Positions 1-12,200 of a DNA stretch of 64,000 nt are shown here, piece by piece (the stretch's first letter is position 1; each line of letters opens with the position of its first letter). Source of the stretch: Hypoxylon rubiginosum (Eukaryota; Ascomycota; Sordariomycetes; Xylariales; Hypoxylaceae); contig CADCXA010000037.1 of the NCBI GenBank assembly GCA_902806565.1, positions 744,001-808,000 of the forward strand. The letters are read 5' to 3'. Position numbers and translations under genes: made by a program. The notes under the pieces were generated by a model. The model was given only the letters and a program-made list of their open reading frames with translations, had not been told where the DNA came from and made no database searches.

Positions 1-3000
1 AAAAGTCTATGGTGCTTTCCGGCCGAGCGAGAGCCGGCGGCAGTAAAGAGGTCGCTGATGGCTCGGCTGGGGAAGGCCAAGGAGAGAAGGGAAAGGAGAA
101 CGCAAGCAAGAAACCAGAAAAGACGGAAAAATCGAAAGGGGACGGCAAAAAGGACAAGGCTGGCATCTCCGGCGACGGCACTGGCTGGAGCAATGGAAAA
201 GTCGTAAACTTGATGAGTGTTGACACCTACCGCGTGGATCAAGCCTCCGCTTTATTTCACATAACGTGGACGGCGCCTATTTCCTGCATTATAACCCTCG
301 TTGTCCTTATCGTCAACTTGACGTATAGCGCTCTCGCCGGCTTTGCACTTCTAGTCATCGGTATTCCGGCCTTGACCAGGGCGATTCGGCTGCTATTCAG
401 GCGCCGAGCCGCCATTAACAAGATAACGGATCAGCGCGTGAGCCTAACGCAGGAGATCTTGCAGTCGGTTCGGTTCGTCAAATACTTCGGCTGGGAGGGG
501 GCTTTCCTGGAGCGTCTCAAGGATATCCGAACTCGGGAGATCCATTCCATCCAGATCCTACTGACAATTCGAAATGCCATCAACGCCGTCAGCATGTCGC
601 TTCCCATTTATGCTTCTATGTTGTCCTTCATCACGTACTCGCTCACCAGCCACGGTCTTCCAGCGGCCCAAGTGTTCTCTTCGCTTGCGCTTTTTAACGG
701 CTTGCGAATGCCTCTGAACTTGCTTCCCCTCATCATCGGTCAGACGGTCGATGCTTGGTCCTCCCTAAAGCGTATCCAGGAATTCTTACTGTCCGAGGAA
801 CAGAAAGAAGACGTCATCTTGGAGCCTGAGGGGCGTAACGCCGTCGAGATGCATGCCGCCAGTTTCACTTGGGAAAGAACACCAACCCAGGAAAACGAAA
901 AGGGTAACGGCGAGAAGAAGGGCAAAGCTGGACCTCCGCAGAAGACGGCCAAGCCAGCTCCCAAGGCCGGCAACAACAGCGGATCTCCGGAAGACAGCTC
1001 TGAAGACACAGCAAGCACACTTGTGGAGGAACGCGAGCCTTTCAAACTGCAGGACCTGAACATCGAGATCGGTAGAAACGAGCTCGTTGCTGTCATTGGA
1101 ACTGTCGGAAGCGGAAAGAGTTCTTTGCTTGCTGCGCTTGCCGGTGACATGCGCAAGACATCCGGCGAGGTTGTACTGGGTGCGTCGAGGGCGTTCTGTC
1201 CGCAATACTCTTGGATTCAGAACGCAAGCGTACGGAACAACATCCTTTTCGGAAAAGAGATGGATCGTGATTGGTATAAGGAAGTAGTGACAGCGTAAGT
1301 GAATACGTTGCAACCACGAGTACATAACAAATACTGACTGCCGCGATTAGATGTGCCTTACAGCCAGATTTAGATATGCTCCCTAACGGCGATGCCACCG
1401 AAATCGGAGAAAGGGGTATCACTATATCAGGCGGGCAGAAGCAGCGGCTCAACATTGCTCGAGCCATTTACTTTGATGCTGATATCGTGCTCATGGACGA
1501 TCCTCTCAGCGCGGTTGACGCTCACGTCGGTCGACATATCATGGACAACGCCATCCTGGGTCTTCTCAAAGACAAATGTCGCATTCTTGCAACTCATCAG
1601 CTGTGGGTTCTCAACCGCTGCGATAGGATTATATGGATGGACGGCGGTAAAATCCAGGCCATCGATACGTTTGATAACCTCATGGCGAACCACTCCGGGT
1701 TTAGGCACCTGATGGAGACAACGGCTGTCGAGGAAAAGAAGGAGGAAGACCCCACCGTTGTCGAGGAGAAGACAGCCGACGGCGGCGACAAGGACAAGAA
1801 GAAAAAGAAGCGAGGCCAGGGGCTAATGCAGGCGGAAGAGCGAGCCGTATCGAGCGTCCCATGGTCCGTCTATACCGCCTACATCCGAGCTTCGGGAAGC
1901 ATCCTCAGCGCCCCGCTCACTATACTCGTGCTTCTGCTCTCTCAAGGTGCCAATATAATGACCAGTCTGTGGCTTTCGTACTGGACGTCGGATCGTTTCG
2001 GTCTCACTATTGGAGTATACATCGGCGTCTATGCCGCCTTGGGCACGTTGCAAGCTGCGCTGATGTTCGCCTTCTCGATCTTGTTGACAATGTTCGGCAC
2101 CAGAGCTAGCAAGACCCTTCTTAGACAGGCTGTCACGAGGACTCTCAGAGCGCCCATGTCGTTTTTCGACACGACGCCGCTTGGCCGTATCACGAACCGC
2201 TTCTCCCGAGACGTCGACGTCATGGATAACAACTTGTCCGACGCGATGAGGATGTACTTCCTCACGCTAGCGATGATGACATCTGTGTTTGCTCTGATCA
2301 TCGCTTTCTTCTACTACTTCGCCATCGCCCTGGTCCCGCTAGCCGTCCTCTTCCTGCTCGCGGCGTCGTATTACCGAACCTCAGCGAGAGAAGTGAAGCG
2401 CTTCGAATCCGTACTCCGGTCTGCCGTGTTCGCGAAATTCGGCGAGGGCCTCAACGGCGTGGCATCCATCCGCGCGTATGGACTGCAGGAACGCTTCGTT
2501 ACCGACCTCCGGAACGCCATCGACGAGATGAACGCGGCGTACTACCTGACCTTCTCGAACCAGAGGTGGCTGTCGACCCGTCTAGACGGGATCGGAAACG
2601 CGCTGGTCTTCACCGTGGGAATTCTCGTTGTGACGTCCCGATTCAGCGTCCCGCCGTCGATTGGCGGTCTCGTGCTCTCGTACATCCTGGGTATCGTGCA
2701 AATGCTGCAGTTCACGGTGAGACAACTAGCCGAGGTTGAGAACGGTATGAACGCCGTAGAGCGGCTCCAGTACTACGGGAACCAGCTCGAAGAGGAGGCG
2801 CCCGAGCACACGATCGAGGTGCGCCCCTCGTGGCCGGAGAAGGGCGAGATCGTCTTCGAGAACGTCGAGATGCGGTACCGTGCCAATTTGCCGCTGGTGC
2901 TGCAGGGCCTAACGATGCACGTGCGCGGCGGGGAGCGTATTGGTATCGTGGGGCGGACGGGCGCGGGCAAGAGCTCCATCATGTCGACGCTGTTCCGGCT

Positions 3001-3724
3001 CGTCGAGATCTCGGGCGGGCACATCTACGTCGACGGCCTCGACATCTCGACGGTGGGCCTCCACGACCTGCGCTCGCGGCTCGCCATCATCCCGCAGGAC
3101 CCGACGCTGTTCCGGGGCACGGTGCGCAGCAACCTGGACCCGTTCCACGAGCACTCGGACCTGGACCTGTGGTCGGCGCTGCGCAAGGCGGACCTGGTCC
3201 CGGCGGACGCCGCGGTCGACGACCAGAAGGACCCAGGGCGGATCCACCTGGACAGCGTGGTGGAGGAGGACGGGCTCAACTTCTCCCTGGGGCAGCGGCA
3301 GCTGATGGCGCTGGCGAGGGCGCTGGCGCGGGGGTCGCAGATCATCGTGTGCGACGAGGCGACGTCGAGCGTCGACATGGAGACGGACGACAAGATCCAG
3401 CGGACGATGGCGGTGGGGTTCCGCGGCAAGACGCTGCTGTGCATCGCCCACCGCCTGCGCACCATCGTGGGCTACGACCGCATCTGCGTCATGGACGCCG
3501 GCCGCATCGCCGAGCTTGATTCTCCCTTGGCGCTGTGGCGGAGAGGCGGGATCTTCAGGAGTATGTGCGATAGGAGCGGCATCCGCGAGGAGGATATACA
3601 TGTTGCTACGGCCGGGCTGAACGAGGAGGAAGGGGAAGGGGAGGAGTCGGAGGGGGGTGAGAAGGACTGGGATGAGAAGGAGATGGGGGAAGGGTCTAGC
3701 AGCGCGAAGAAAGAAGAGTTATAG
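1..3724 (+). CDS. Yor1-like ABC transporter, ABCC/MRP type (5'-truncated)
   Basis: Full ABC exporter of the ABCC (MRP/Yor1) class, expected to pump organic anions or drugs across the plasma or vacuolar membrane. The window opens inside membrane domain 1, and the reading frame is open back to base 3, so the ATG at 9 is not the start. Exons are 1-1294 and 1351-3724; the 56-nt intron has GTAAGT, a TACTGAC branch point and TAG. NBD1 has Walker A GTVGSGKSS, signature ISGGQ and Walker B VLMDDPLSAVD. A second membrane domain follows (about 1900-2760). NBD2 has GRTGAGKSS, a degenerate signature FSLGQ and Walker B IIVCDEATSSVD. The tail is rich in E and K. Lys-rich low-complexity inserts sit before each half, near 40-180 and 870-1010. 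NBD2 is much more GC-rich than the first half. The family is sure; the substrate is unknown. Confidence 0.93.
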
Positions 3725-5225
3725 TATAGGCCGTGATGGGGATAGAGAGGTATATACGCCAACGTAGCTGATGTTGGATAAATAGATGGTTGGACGGATG
3801 GGTGGTTGGATAGATACATACCAGAGATATACACGAGTATATAAAATATGAATAACGAACGATATACCTTCTTGGGTTATGTACCTACCTATCTGCTTAG
3901 TTTATATTCGAAGATGGCGAGCCAGGTGTGCCCATTTTACCATTTCTTAGTAGACAACAATGGATCGGGACTGAGACTTTCTGAAAACATAGCACGAGTA
4001 TATACAGTTGCGGACTCGGACTCTCGTATGGTTATAGCACACATCAGGCAGTTTCAGACTCGGACCAGGTCCTCCGTATACGTACGTAACTGAAGATGAG
4101 AAGTGAGAGAGAAAGAGAGAGAATTCACGTGCCAAAGCTGAGAGAAGGAAAGGATGGATGGAGGTGGGATTTTGCTGTGCGGCTGAGTGTGATGTGATGA
4201 ACTACTCGATGTCGTGCGTACGTACGTAGCTAGGTATGTATGCAGGAATCGTTTACTCGAAACAAGAACAGTAGCACAAGGGATAGCTATTTATAATTTC
4301 ATTTCCTACTACATATCCGGCTCTTTTACATCGGAGTCCTGGTTAGTACCTATATACAAGAGGAGTTACTTTCGTTATTATCTCTGGATGGCTATTTTAT
4401 ATGTAATATCGCATCCGAATATACTATTAATAATCAGATGTTGTCCATGTCAGCAATATCGGGTTCCTTATATATAGGTACGGAATCAAATATCCACGAA
4501 TCCTTTGCTTGGAGCTGTGTACCTATTAGCCCATTTGTTACCGAGTTCCTGGGTTCCTTACTCGCCACTTGCTACTGCATCTCGACTGCAGCCCACCCGC
4601 AGATAACGATGTATGTAGGTACACACCATTTCCACCAACAGATTCTTCTGCAATGATATCCCTTTCCACAAGCTATCTTTAGGTAGCACTTACATATGTA
4701 ACAAACAATAGGTTCATGCAAAAAAAACCCCCCCACAATAGCAACGAACGAACTTCGTTGGGTCTAAAAGGGGGGAATAATTATTAGATAAACAAGAGAC
4801 TTATGTACTACAACAACCAAACCCTCTCTGGTGACAGATATGTGACGTAGTAGTATCGTGTAGCCCTTTTTTAATCAAAGCTCGGAAGCCGTCAAAAGTA
4901 GCAAGTAACCCCAATAGCCTATAACTCCAACTCTAATGCCCCCCCATTACACACACGTGTTATTGGTACACAAAGTGATTTGCTTCGCGAGCACAAAACT
5001 GCCAAGGTTGTTATGACTTCTCACCGCCGGGGAGGGAAGAAGCTCTCCTCCCCGTGCGTTCTCCACTGTGCTCTACCAACCATGGTTCGCCCCGGCTCGT
5101 TCTACACTATGCTTTTGATGATGCTTTTTAATGATAGCTTGTGGGAAATACCCTTGACAATCCCTTAATACTGTAAACCTCCCTTACCGGACTCCGTAGA
5201 CGAAAGGAAAGCACGTCACTGGAAC
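3725..5225. other. Gene-free stretch between convergent genes
   Basis: About 1.5 kb between the 3' ends of the ABC transporter and the Csi2-like gene. It is AT-rich and holds many short TACCTA/TAGGTA and TACGTACGTA words, and a homopolymer junction of eight A and seven C near 4720. The short reading frames here have no recognisable product or codon bias. I see no RNA gene. Confidence 0.6.
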
Positions 5226-6254
5226 CTATCGTCGGGTTGGAGATGGGGTCCAAGTGTTGTGACTACCCGGCGTCGGAAAAGGATTTTGCGGGTCGTCTAG
5301 CAGATCCTCCAAGTAAGCACTCGGAGCTCGTCCGCTCGGCGGCCGGTTGAGGTTCAAAGAGCTTGCGCTCAAGTTCCGCCTTGATATATCGGAACGAGGC
5401 GCTAGGCTGGGAGACTCGGGCGGGGTGTATCCGAGAGGGCGCCCGCGCGACTCCGGCCGCAAGTTCGTCAGACTGATAGAATGACCGTGACTTTGCTGCG
5501 GAGACCCTGCCCCTGCAGCGTAGAAACCGGAAGGCAAGAAGCGAGATTCACGGTTACCACCGCCGGACCCGGTAGGAGCGGTAGGGGAAAAGAATAGGTT
5601 CGACTGGCTCGGAGTAGCTGAAGGAATAGGGCCTCTCGTCGTTCGTCGTACACCACGTCCAGACATGGCATTACCCAACGAAGCCGAGGACGCGTGGTCG
5701 GTGTACTTGTAGAAAGGGGCCGAGGTCGGAGGGAAAGACGCTTTGTCGTTAGCAATTTGTTGAGCCAACGCCGCTTTCTTGACCGAACGATGTAGGAGGC
5801 AGGCCACAACAGCTCGCCATATCAAGACGGCAGCCCCGAAAGCACCCAGGATGGCCCCGACGGCAATGAACACGGTACCTTCCGGCACACTCGATGGTTG
5901 CATAAAGGGAGCATTGCTCGTGGGAGGGACCGTCGGGTCGGGGTAGCTGTACTGGCCGGGGAGAGTTGGAAGAGGGTCATCATCTGATGTGGTGGCAGTA
6001 ACGGTAGGCGAAGTGGTTGCAGCTGACGTCGGATCATCGGTTGCAGTTGTGCCATCGCTTGTCTCGCTCGTCTGATCGGCAGTGCTGGTGGCATCCGAAG
6101 TGGCAGTATCCGAATCCGTCGCTGCCGTTGTCTCGGCGGTGGTCTGCGCGTCGTTGGTAGTTGTCACATCATCCTGAGCGGCGGTGGTATCTTGAGCGAT
6201 GACGTTGGTAGCGAAAAGGGCGGCTAGAGCGAAGAGGATAGGTTGTGGGCGCAT
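5226..6254 (-). CDS. Csi2-like single-pass surface/vacuolar membrane protein
   Basis: Single-exon gene of 342 residues. The ATG lies in a strong context (CCACCATGC). Residues 1-20 look like a cleavable signal peptide ending NVIA. Residues 21-120 are a Thr/Ser/Ala/Asp-rich, probably O-glycosylated ectodomain. One membrane segment follows (about 127-153, from GTVFIAVGAILG), then a basic stop-transfer HRSVKK. The roughly 190-residue cytoplasmic tail is Ser/Pro/Arg-rich and ends SPTRR. This layout and the conserved VPEGTVFIAVGA segment match fungal proteins related to yeast Csi2, which is linked to chitin deposition. The match is from memory of the family. The exact role in cell wall or vacuole is inferred, and a generic mucin-type sensor is the alternative. 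Confidence 0.7.
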   Translation of the reverse strand: MRPQPILFALAALFATNVIAQDTTAAQDDVTTTNDAQTTAETTAATDSDTATSDATSTADQTSETSDGTTATDDPTSAATTSPTVTATTSDDDPLPTLPGQYSYPDPTVPPTSNAPFMQPSSVPEGTVFIAVGAILGAFGAAVLIWRAVVACLLHRSVKKAALAQQIANDKASFPPTSAPFYKYTDHASSASLGNAMSGRGVRRTTRGPIPSATPSQSNLFFSPTAPTGSGGGNRESRFLPSGFYAAGAGSPQQSHGHSISLTNLRPESRGRPLGYTPPESPSLAPRSDISRRNLSASSLNLNRPPSGRAPSAYLEDLLDDPQNPFPTPGSHNTWTPSPTRR

Positions 6255-7711
6255 GGTGGGCGACTTTCGCGACGACGGGACGAATAATTAAGCGAATGAG
6301 GTTCCCGGCGTCGGCGTCGATTTCAATGCGTAGTCGCGAGGCGCTTTGAAAAGTTTGTAATGTGGTATTTTCGATGTTTTCGATTCCGTCGGATATACGG
6401 TCACTGGTGGTATTTGTGTGGCTGAGTGAAATTGGAAGGTCTGGAAGCTTCGTATTCGGCCCTCACGCAATTACGAAAGGGAAAAAAAAAGGCGCCCCCG
6501 TGAACGATGGAGACGGGGCACTGGTAAGAAGGGCTCGGTGGCTAGGACGAGAGAAAGAATGTGGCTAACGACGGACGAAGAATAAGGATAACAATTGGGG
6601 TTTACGATTGTTGCATTGTTATTGTTTTCCTAGCCTCCCACCTCTCGTTGCTGATGGGTGAGACTCAAGTGAGACTTGGAAGACCGGGAAGATTTGAATG
6701 GGCTGAATGGCTGAATGGCTGAATGGCAATGGCGGAATGGGGGGGCCAAACAGGAAAGGAGGGAAATGCTAAAATAAGCAAACAGTAGTAAAAGCTAAAT
6801 CGAGAGAGAGAAACGACGCACGCTTCGCGTTGAATGTCCACTAACTACATATGTAACTACGGAATACCCGTACTAGTACCTACGTAAAGTGACTAATCAT
6901 TAATTAATGGCCTATTCAAGCGAATCCAGGCACAAGCGCCTCGTTAATACGGAGAGGCTTCCACGCAATAGCCTCTCTAGCCCGTAAGGATCCATGTACA
7001 GTACAAAGATGTTTCGTACAGCATCGGCCAATTCGGGAGGTTGCAGCGATGCTGTACGACTTGGTAACACAGAGCACAACAGCAGCCACATGCCGCCTGA
7101 CCGGATTTCCATGTACTTGTACCATTCCCGTCTCGAAGGACATACATGTATGTATCTAAGATGTGCGGACTCTAGTGTAACTTGAGTCAAGGTTATATAG
7201 AATTGAAAGATATAAATTAGTAAAAATCAATTCTATATGATGGTCTATAAAGTAAACACACTAGTCTTTCATTTTCGCAGAGGAAAATAGTAACAGGCGG
7301 TTGAGAGAACGCAATTATTGACGTAGATTCCGTAAATCTTGGTAGAAATACCTACATGTGGAATGTGGCACATGCGCATCGACCATCGACCAAAGTTCTT
7401 CAGTGGCTAGCGCACCCCTGCCCACCCTTACGCACCTAAGCCCATTACGGACAGCAGGCCATCGGGGCACACACATCCCTGCAAGGCGGCTAATCTGATA
7501 ATCCTCCTTCCAGGGCGGTCAAGATTTTCAGAAGTGGCAGATCTAGGTACCAAAATCCGCCTCTACCTATTCTACGTTTCTATAGCCACACCACACTCGA
7601 GTTCGACCTCTCAGTTATCTAGATCAACCTCGAAACGAATTCTCACCTCCTCGATACCCGAATACTTACGCACCAGAACCCGAGACAAATCTACAAAATT
7701 GAGTAGCAGTC
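6255..7711. other. Divergent intergenic region, Csi2-like / FCF1
   Basis: About 1.46 kb holding both 5' regions of the flanking divergent genes. It contains a short tandem repeat (see 6704-6727) and a few TACCTA words. No credible gene is seen; small open frames such as 6912-7190 lack coding character. Confidence 0.55.
6704..6727. repeat. Three-copy 8-bp tandem repeat (TGAATGGC)
   Basis: Three perfect copies of TGAATGGC lie in the 5' region of the Csi2-like gene, flanked by partial copies. This is a small minisatellite with the same 8-bp period as three others in this window. Confidence 0.85.
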
Positions 7712-8550
7712 ATGGGTGTAGCAAAGAAGACGCGCAAGTTCGCTCAGGTCCGTCATCCCACTCTACCTCTCTTCTAAACACCTTATCGATAAGCCATACC
7801 GTCGCGAATAGCTTCTAACATCCCCTTCCCTACTTCTAGGTAAAGCGCATAATCTCCCGCCGAGACGCGCGCCTCCCAGAAAACCAAACGAAAGGCGCCT
7901 CCCTGAACCCGCAAAACCCCAAAGCCGCCTCCGCCTCCGCCTCCTCCTCGGGCCCGTCGGGCGACATCGTGCGCCGGGAGGTGCCCCAGCTCCCCTCGCA
8001 GCTCTTCTTCCAGCACAACGAGGCCCTCGTCCCCCCTTACAGCGTCCTCGTCGACACCAACTTCCTGTCGCACACGGTGCAGCGGAAGCTGCCGCTCCTC
8101 GAGTCCATGATGGACTGCCTGTACGCCAAGTGCCACCCCATCATCACCTCGTGCGTCATGGCCGAGCTCGAGAAGCTCGGCCCCAAGTACCGCATCGCCC
8201 TGCGCATCGCCCGCGACGAGCGCTGGGAGCGATTGCAGTGCGACCACAAGGGCGTCTATGCTGACGACTGCATCGTCGACCGCGTCATGTGAGTTAATCC
8301 CCGATCGACTTGTTACTAGCTAGCTAGTTATACTGGAGAAGAAGAGGGAGAGAGAAAGAGAGAAGGAGAAAAGAGAGGATTGGTTGCAAACTAAGCTAAC
8401 GTCTGACTCTGTAGGAAACACCGCGTGTACATCGTCGCCACCAACGATAAAGATCTCTGCCGAAGAATACGAAAGATCCCCGGTGTCCCCATCATGAATG
8501 TCGCTCGGGGAAAGTACGTGATCGAGAGGCTGCCTGGCGCTCCGCAGTAG
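7712..8550 (+). CDS. FCF1: FCF1: PIN-domain protein of the small-subunit processome
   Basis: Fcf1/Utp24 acts in the nucleolus on 18S rRNA, where the PIN nuclease cleaves early pre-rRNA sites. Exons are 7712-7747, 7840-8288 and 8415-8550 (206 residues), with GT-AG introns of 92 and 126 nt and phases that join cleanly. The start [12 protein letters not shown] is the standard Fcf1 N-terminus. The PIN core is recognisable: LVDTNF (catalytic Asp about 84), [26 protein letters not shown] and YADDC, then IVATND and RKIPGVP after the last intron. Length equals the family norm. An Ala/Ser/Gly-rich stretch near residues 35-50 is a local insertion. Exon 2 is much more GC-rich than its surroundings. Confidence 0.96.
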
Positions 8551-9217
8551 CCCAAGGGTGGTGGTCACGAGCAATACCTATCTTTTCAGGGGGCATCATG
8601 GCGTTTGGAGACACGGGAAAAACATGTCGGTTATTTCAAACAAAACAGGTAGAGAGGTTCGGAAAAGAAGATGCCTCAAAATGAAGTATTGCTTGATTAT
8701 TCGTCGACGATTCATGTTGAATATAGACAGTCGCAATTATTAGCCTCAGCCACATGCTGGAGTTGAGACCGCCTCGTAATGGTCCTATGTACAAGTGTTA
8801 TAACTTCCACCGTTGACGGGTCTCCTACCCAACTGCTTCGCAAAGAAAACCCCCCACCGCCACGGGTATAGACGGCGGTCGTCTTTTCCTACGCTCTATC
8901 AACGTCGCCGTCGCAATCGCCACCTGCCACCTGCCACGTGAAATGTCATTTTGACTCCATAGAGAGCTGAAGGCTGCTCAAGAACGCCGTTTGTCCGCGT
9001 AAGCCGCGGAAAATAAAATCGACTATTGTACAACCGCCCCCTTTTTTTTTGACCGCCCCCGACCAAATTTGACCCTTAGGTAGCATGCGTATATATCACG
9101 GCTAATCTAAGGGCGAGCCGTGAAATGAAGACCGTGATGCAATAAACCGTCCAATCCGTACAAATGAGTTTAAAAGGATGCAACGCCGAGTTTGCGAATG
9201 GAGACTATTAGTAGGGA
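8551..9217. other. Gene-free stretch between convergent FCF1 and SET1
   Basis: Two 3' ends face each other here. It holds a run of eight or nine T near 9043 and otherwise nothing I can name. Confidence 0.6.
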
Positions 9218-12200
9218 TTAGTTGAGGAAGCCTTTGCATGCCGCAGTCCCGCATAGACAAGGAATGCGATCCAGGCTTCCTATTTCTCGCTCGAATTTGT
9301 AGTCGTATGTTAACTCCTCATCTGGTAACAATCGTTAGTTCAAGGTAGTTACTTGGAGAAGAGTGTCTGAGCTGCGCGGAACTTACTCTGAGCAATGTCT
9401 CGCAAGGCATAGATAACGATCCTCTTGCTACCTTCCACCTTGATGATCTTGGCCGTACAGTTTGGCATACAGCTATGATTGATGAAACGTGCGATTCCGC
9501 CCTTTTTCGTCGCATCGATGACTGTACTGTCATCGATTCGGAATAAGTAACTGCTACCGATGCCGCTCTTAAGGTATCGGTTCTCCCGAATTTCCGAAAT
9601 GGACTGTCGCACTTCTTCGCCCACGTATTCAATGATCATGTCGTCCTTATTAATGTTCTCCATCGCATAGAGACCCCAGTTGTGGATTGCGGACCGAGCA
9701 AACTTGACAGGTTTCTTCCGCTTCTTAAGCTGGTTGAATCTAAGAACTTCTGAATCTTGGCCCAAAGTCCTCTTCTGATCATTTAAGTCGGCCACGAAGC
9801 GGCGGTTGTTGACACGATTCGCTCTGGAATTGCCCTTAGCTAACAGCTTCTCAGCAGCCAGTTTCGCTGCTTCCGCCGCTGCTGCCGCCGCATCCTTGCC
9901 ATCCTTCTTGGCCGCGCGGAGTTGACGCTCTTCTCTAGCCTTCTGGACCTTAAGATGGTGGGGGAGGTATTTGGACTTTTCCGAGTTGAGTATCTTCTTG
10001 ACGCCTTCGGTGCGAGCACAGCCGGTGGGATTGGGCACGTAGTAGCCCCCAATTATAATCGGTTCTGTCGAGCCTGGTTCGGTATTGAGTTCTCGTACGC
10101 GATTGTGTCTCCAGATCCAGAGTCTGGGGTCACCAACATCAGTCGACTTGAACTTCTTCCTCAGCTTATTAATATCGGGGTGATCTTTCAGCTGGAGCTC
10201 TAGCTCTGGCACGGAGCGCATTGACAAATTGAATGTCTCTGGCATGGCCATGGCTGGGGTTACCATGTCGGAGAAGCGTCCATCTCTGGGAGTGACTTCG
10301 GGCACTATTTCTTCAACAGTTGGCTTGTCGATTTCTTCTTTGGGTTCTGGTATTTCTTCCTTCTGTGCGGGCTCCATGGTTTCTTGTTTCTTCAATGCTT
10401 CGCGCTCTTCAAAAAGCTGCTTCTTGCTCTTCTTTTTTGGCTTTACTGTAGCCGCCTTCTTTCTGCCCTTGGCAGCTTTCTCGCTCGGCGTGGGCACCTC
10501 AGTTACCTCGGAGATCTTGTTGTTGTTAAGCTCGGCATCAGGCATAAGAACATCCTCAGTCGGACTAGTGAACTCGTGCTCCAGGGTATCAATCGTCACG
10601 CCAAAGAGTTCCTCGTCCGACTTCTTTTGTCGTTTGATTGCAGCTTCAACGTGCAGATCGAGCTTTCGCTTCTTGGTCTTAACAAGACCATCGTTTACGG
10701 CGAAACTAGCATCAGTCATAGAGTCTTCGTCGGCGAAGCCATCCTCAAAGGCATCGTCATCCGTACTCATACGGCTGCGAGGACGCGACTCTGCTTCTTC
10801 AACCTCACGAGCTATAGAGTCACGATTCTCCGTCTCATCCTCAGAAACTTCGTCTTCGCTATCCGGAGGCTGTAGTCGATGATGAAGGGAGCGGAAGGCA
10901 TTATGTACGACGGAAGATCGCTTGCGCGCAAAAGGGTCTGTAAATGCATAATTACGTTGCGCAGCCTTTTGACCCTTGGCTTTCCTAATACGAGGTAGAG
11001 TTGCTACGTCGAGCCGGGCGGTACGACGTTCGATAGGATCGGCCCTCGAGTTGGGCGTACTGATTGGAGTCATGTCCCGGTCCTCGATGTTAATCAGGGG
11101 ACGCGATGGCCCTGTTGGGTCCTCTAAGTGTAGTTTGCGCCTTTTAGCTGTATGATTAGCCGGTTCTAGGTATGCGACCAATGCGGGCATGGCAACTTTG
11201 GTTCTGATATGCCTGATTAAATGTTCCTTCATCTCTCGACGGACAGACTCGATGGCCTCGGTGACAGGATCGAAATTTTTTGCGCGCTGTTTCTTCTCCT
11301 CCTCTAAGACTGCTTCTTCGTCGCGACGTCGTTCATCGCGCGGTCGATATTGGTGGTCATCTCTTGGAAGGATATCTGTATGGGTCCTCCTTCCTGGCTC
11401 GATTCGACGCAAATGGGTAACGGGTTGAGTCGACGTCGAAGGAGGGACACCATGAAGTGTCATGGCCATGATGTAGTTAAAGAACGTGCTGCCATCTGCC
11501 GATCTAAAACACCTGTGGGCCTCATCGCGACCAAACGTGCTATTGGGGAAGATGATGTAGTAACCAGTTCGATCGATTCGTATGTCGTCGAATCGAAACG
11601 ACTTTAACCGATTCACCATATGGCCTACAGTCGCCACCATGACCGGAACGCTCGAGTGGGAAACAAAGATATACGGTTCGCTTTTGAGAGTAGCCGAAAG
11701 AGGTTGGGGGTCGACTGGTACTGGGAAAGCCCTGGGCACCGTCGGAAGCGCCCAGTTGGGCTCCGCCGTCGTCGTAGGTCGCTGTCGATCAGCAGCAGGG
11801 CCTCTCGGCGCGGTAAGGGGGGGTCGGCCAAGAACTTCGAGAGGCCTTATCTTAGGTCCTGTGGGCACCGGTTGTGTCGCAATTGTGCGCGCGGCTTCCT
11901 CGTGATCCCTCTTGAGAATCGTCTCAAGCATGATTCGACTCTTCTTACTGTCTCTGTCGAACTCTACTTTAATATGGTTTGCCTCGATCTTTCTGCCATT
12001 CATCCTAACCGCTCTGCGCGCAGCATCGATAGCGGAGACTGGAGGTCGCCGCAGTAGCTTCGAGTCTCGGTAACGGAAGGTAGCAAAACCTAGATAGCTT
12101 CCAGTCTCGGGGTGCATTTTATTGCTGCTTTCTGCGATGTCGCCAAACTGGGCAAACGTGGACAAGACTTTGGAGAAGGCGATCAAGGGGTTGAACCCGC

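Noticed and set aside
1296..1375. Apparent frame break in the ABC transporter, as if a pseudogene
   Set aside because: A 56-nt intron with GTAAGT, a branch point and TAG joins the two parts in frame across the conserved linker before the NBD1 signature.
2830..3601. Long open frames on both strands (229 and 230 residues) over NBD2
   Set aside because: Shadows of a GC-rich coding stretch; the true frame carries Walker and signature motifs, the others are Arg/Pro/Ala-rich with no family.
10229..10882. 217-residue plus-strand frame opposite SET1
   Set aside because: Ser/Phe/Leu-rich complement of a Glu/Lys-rich linker; no start context or domain.
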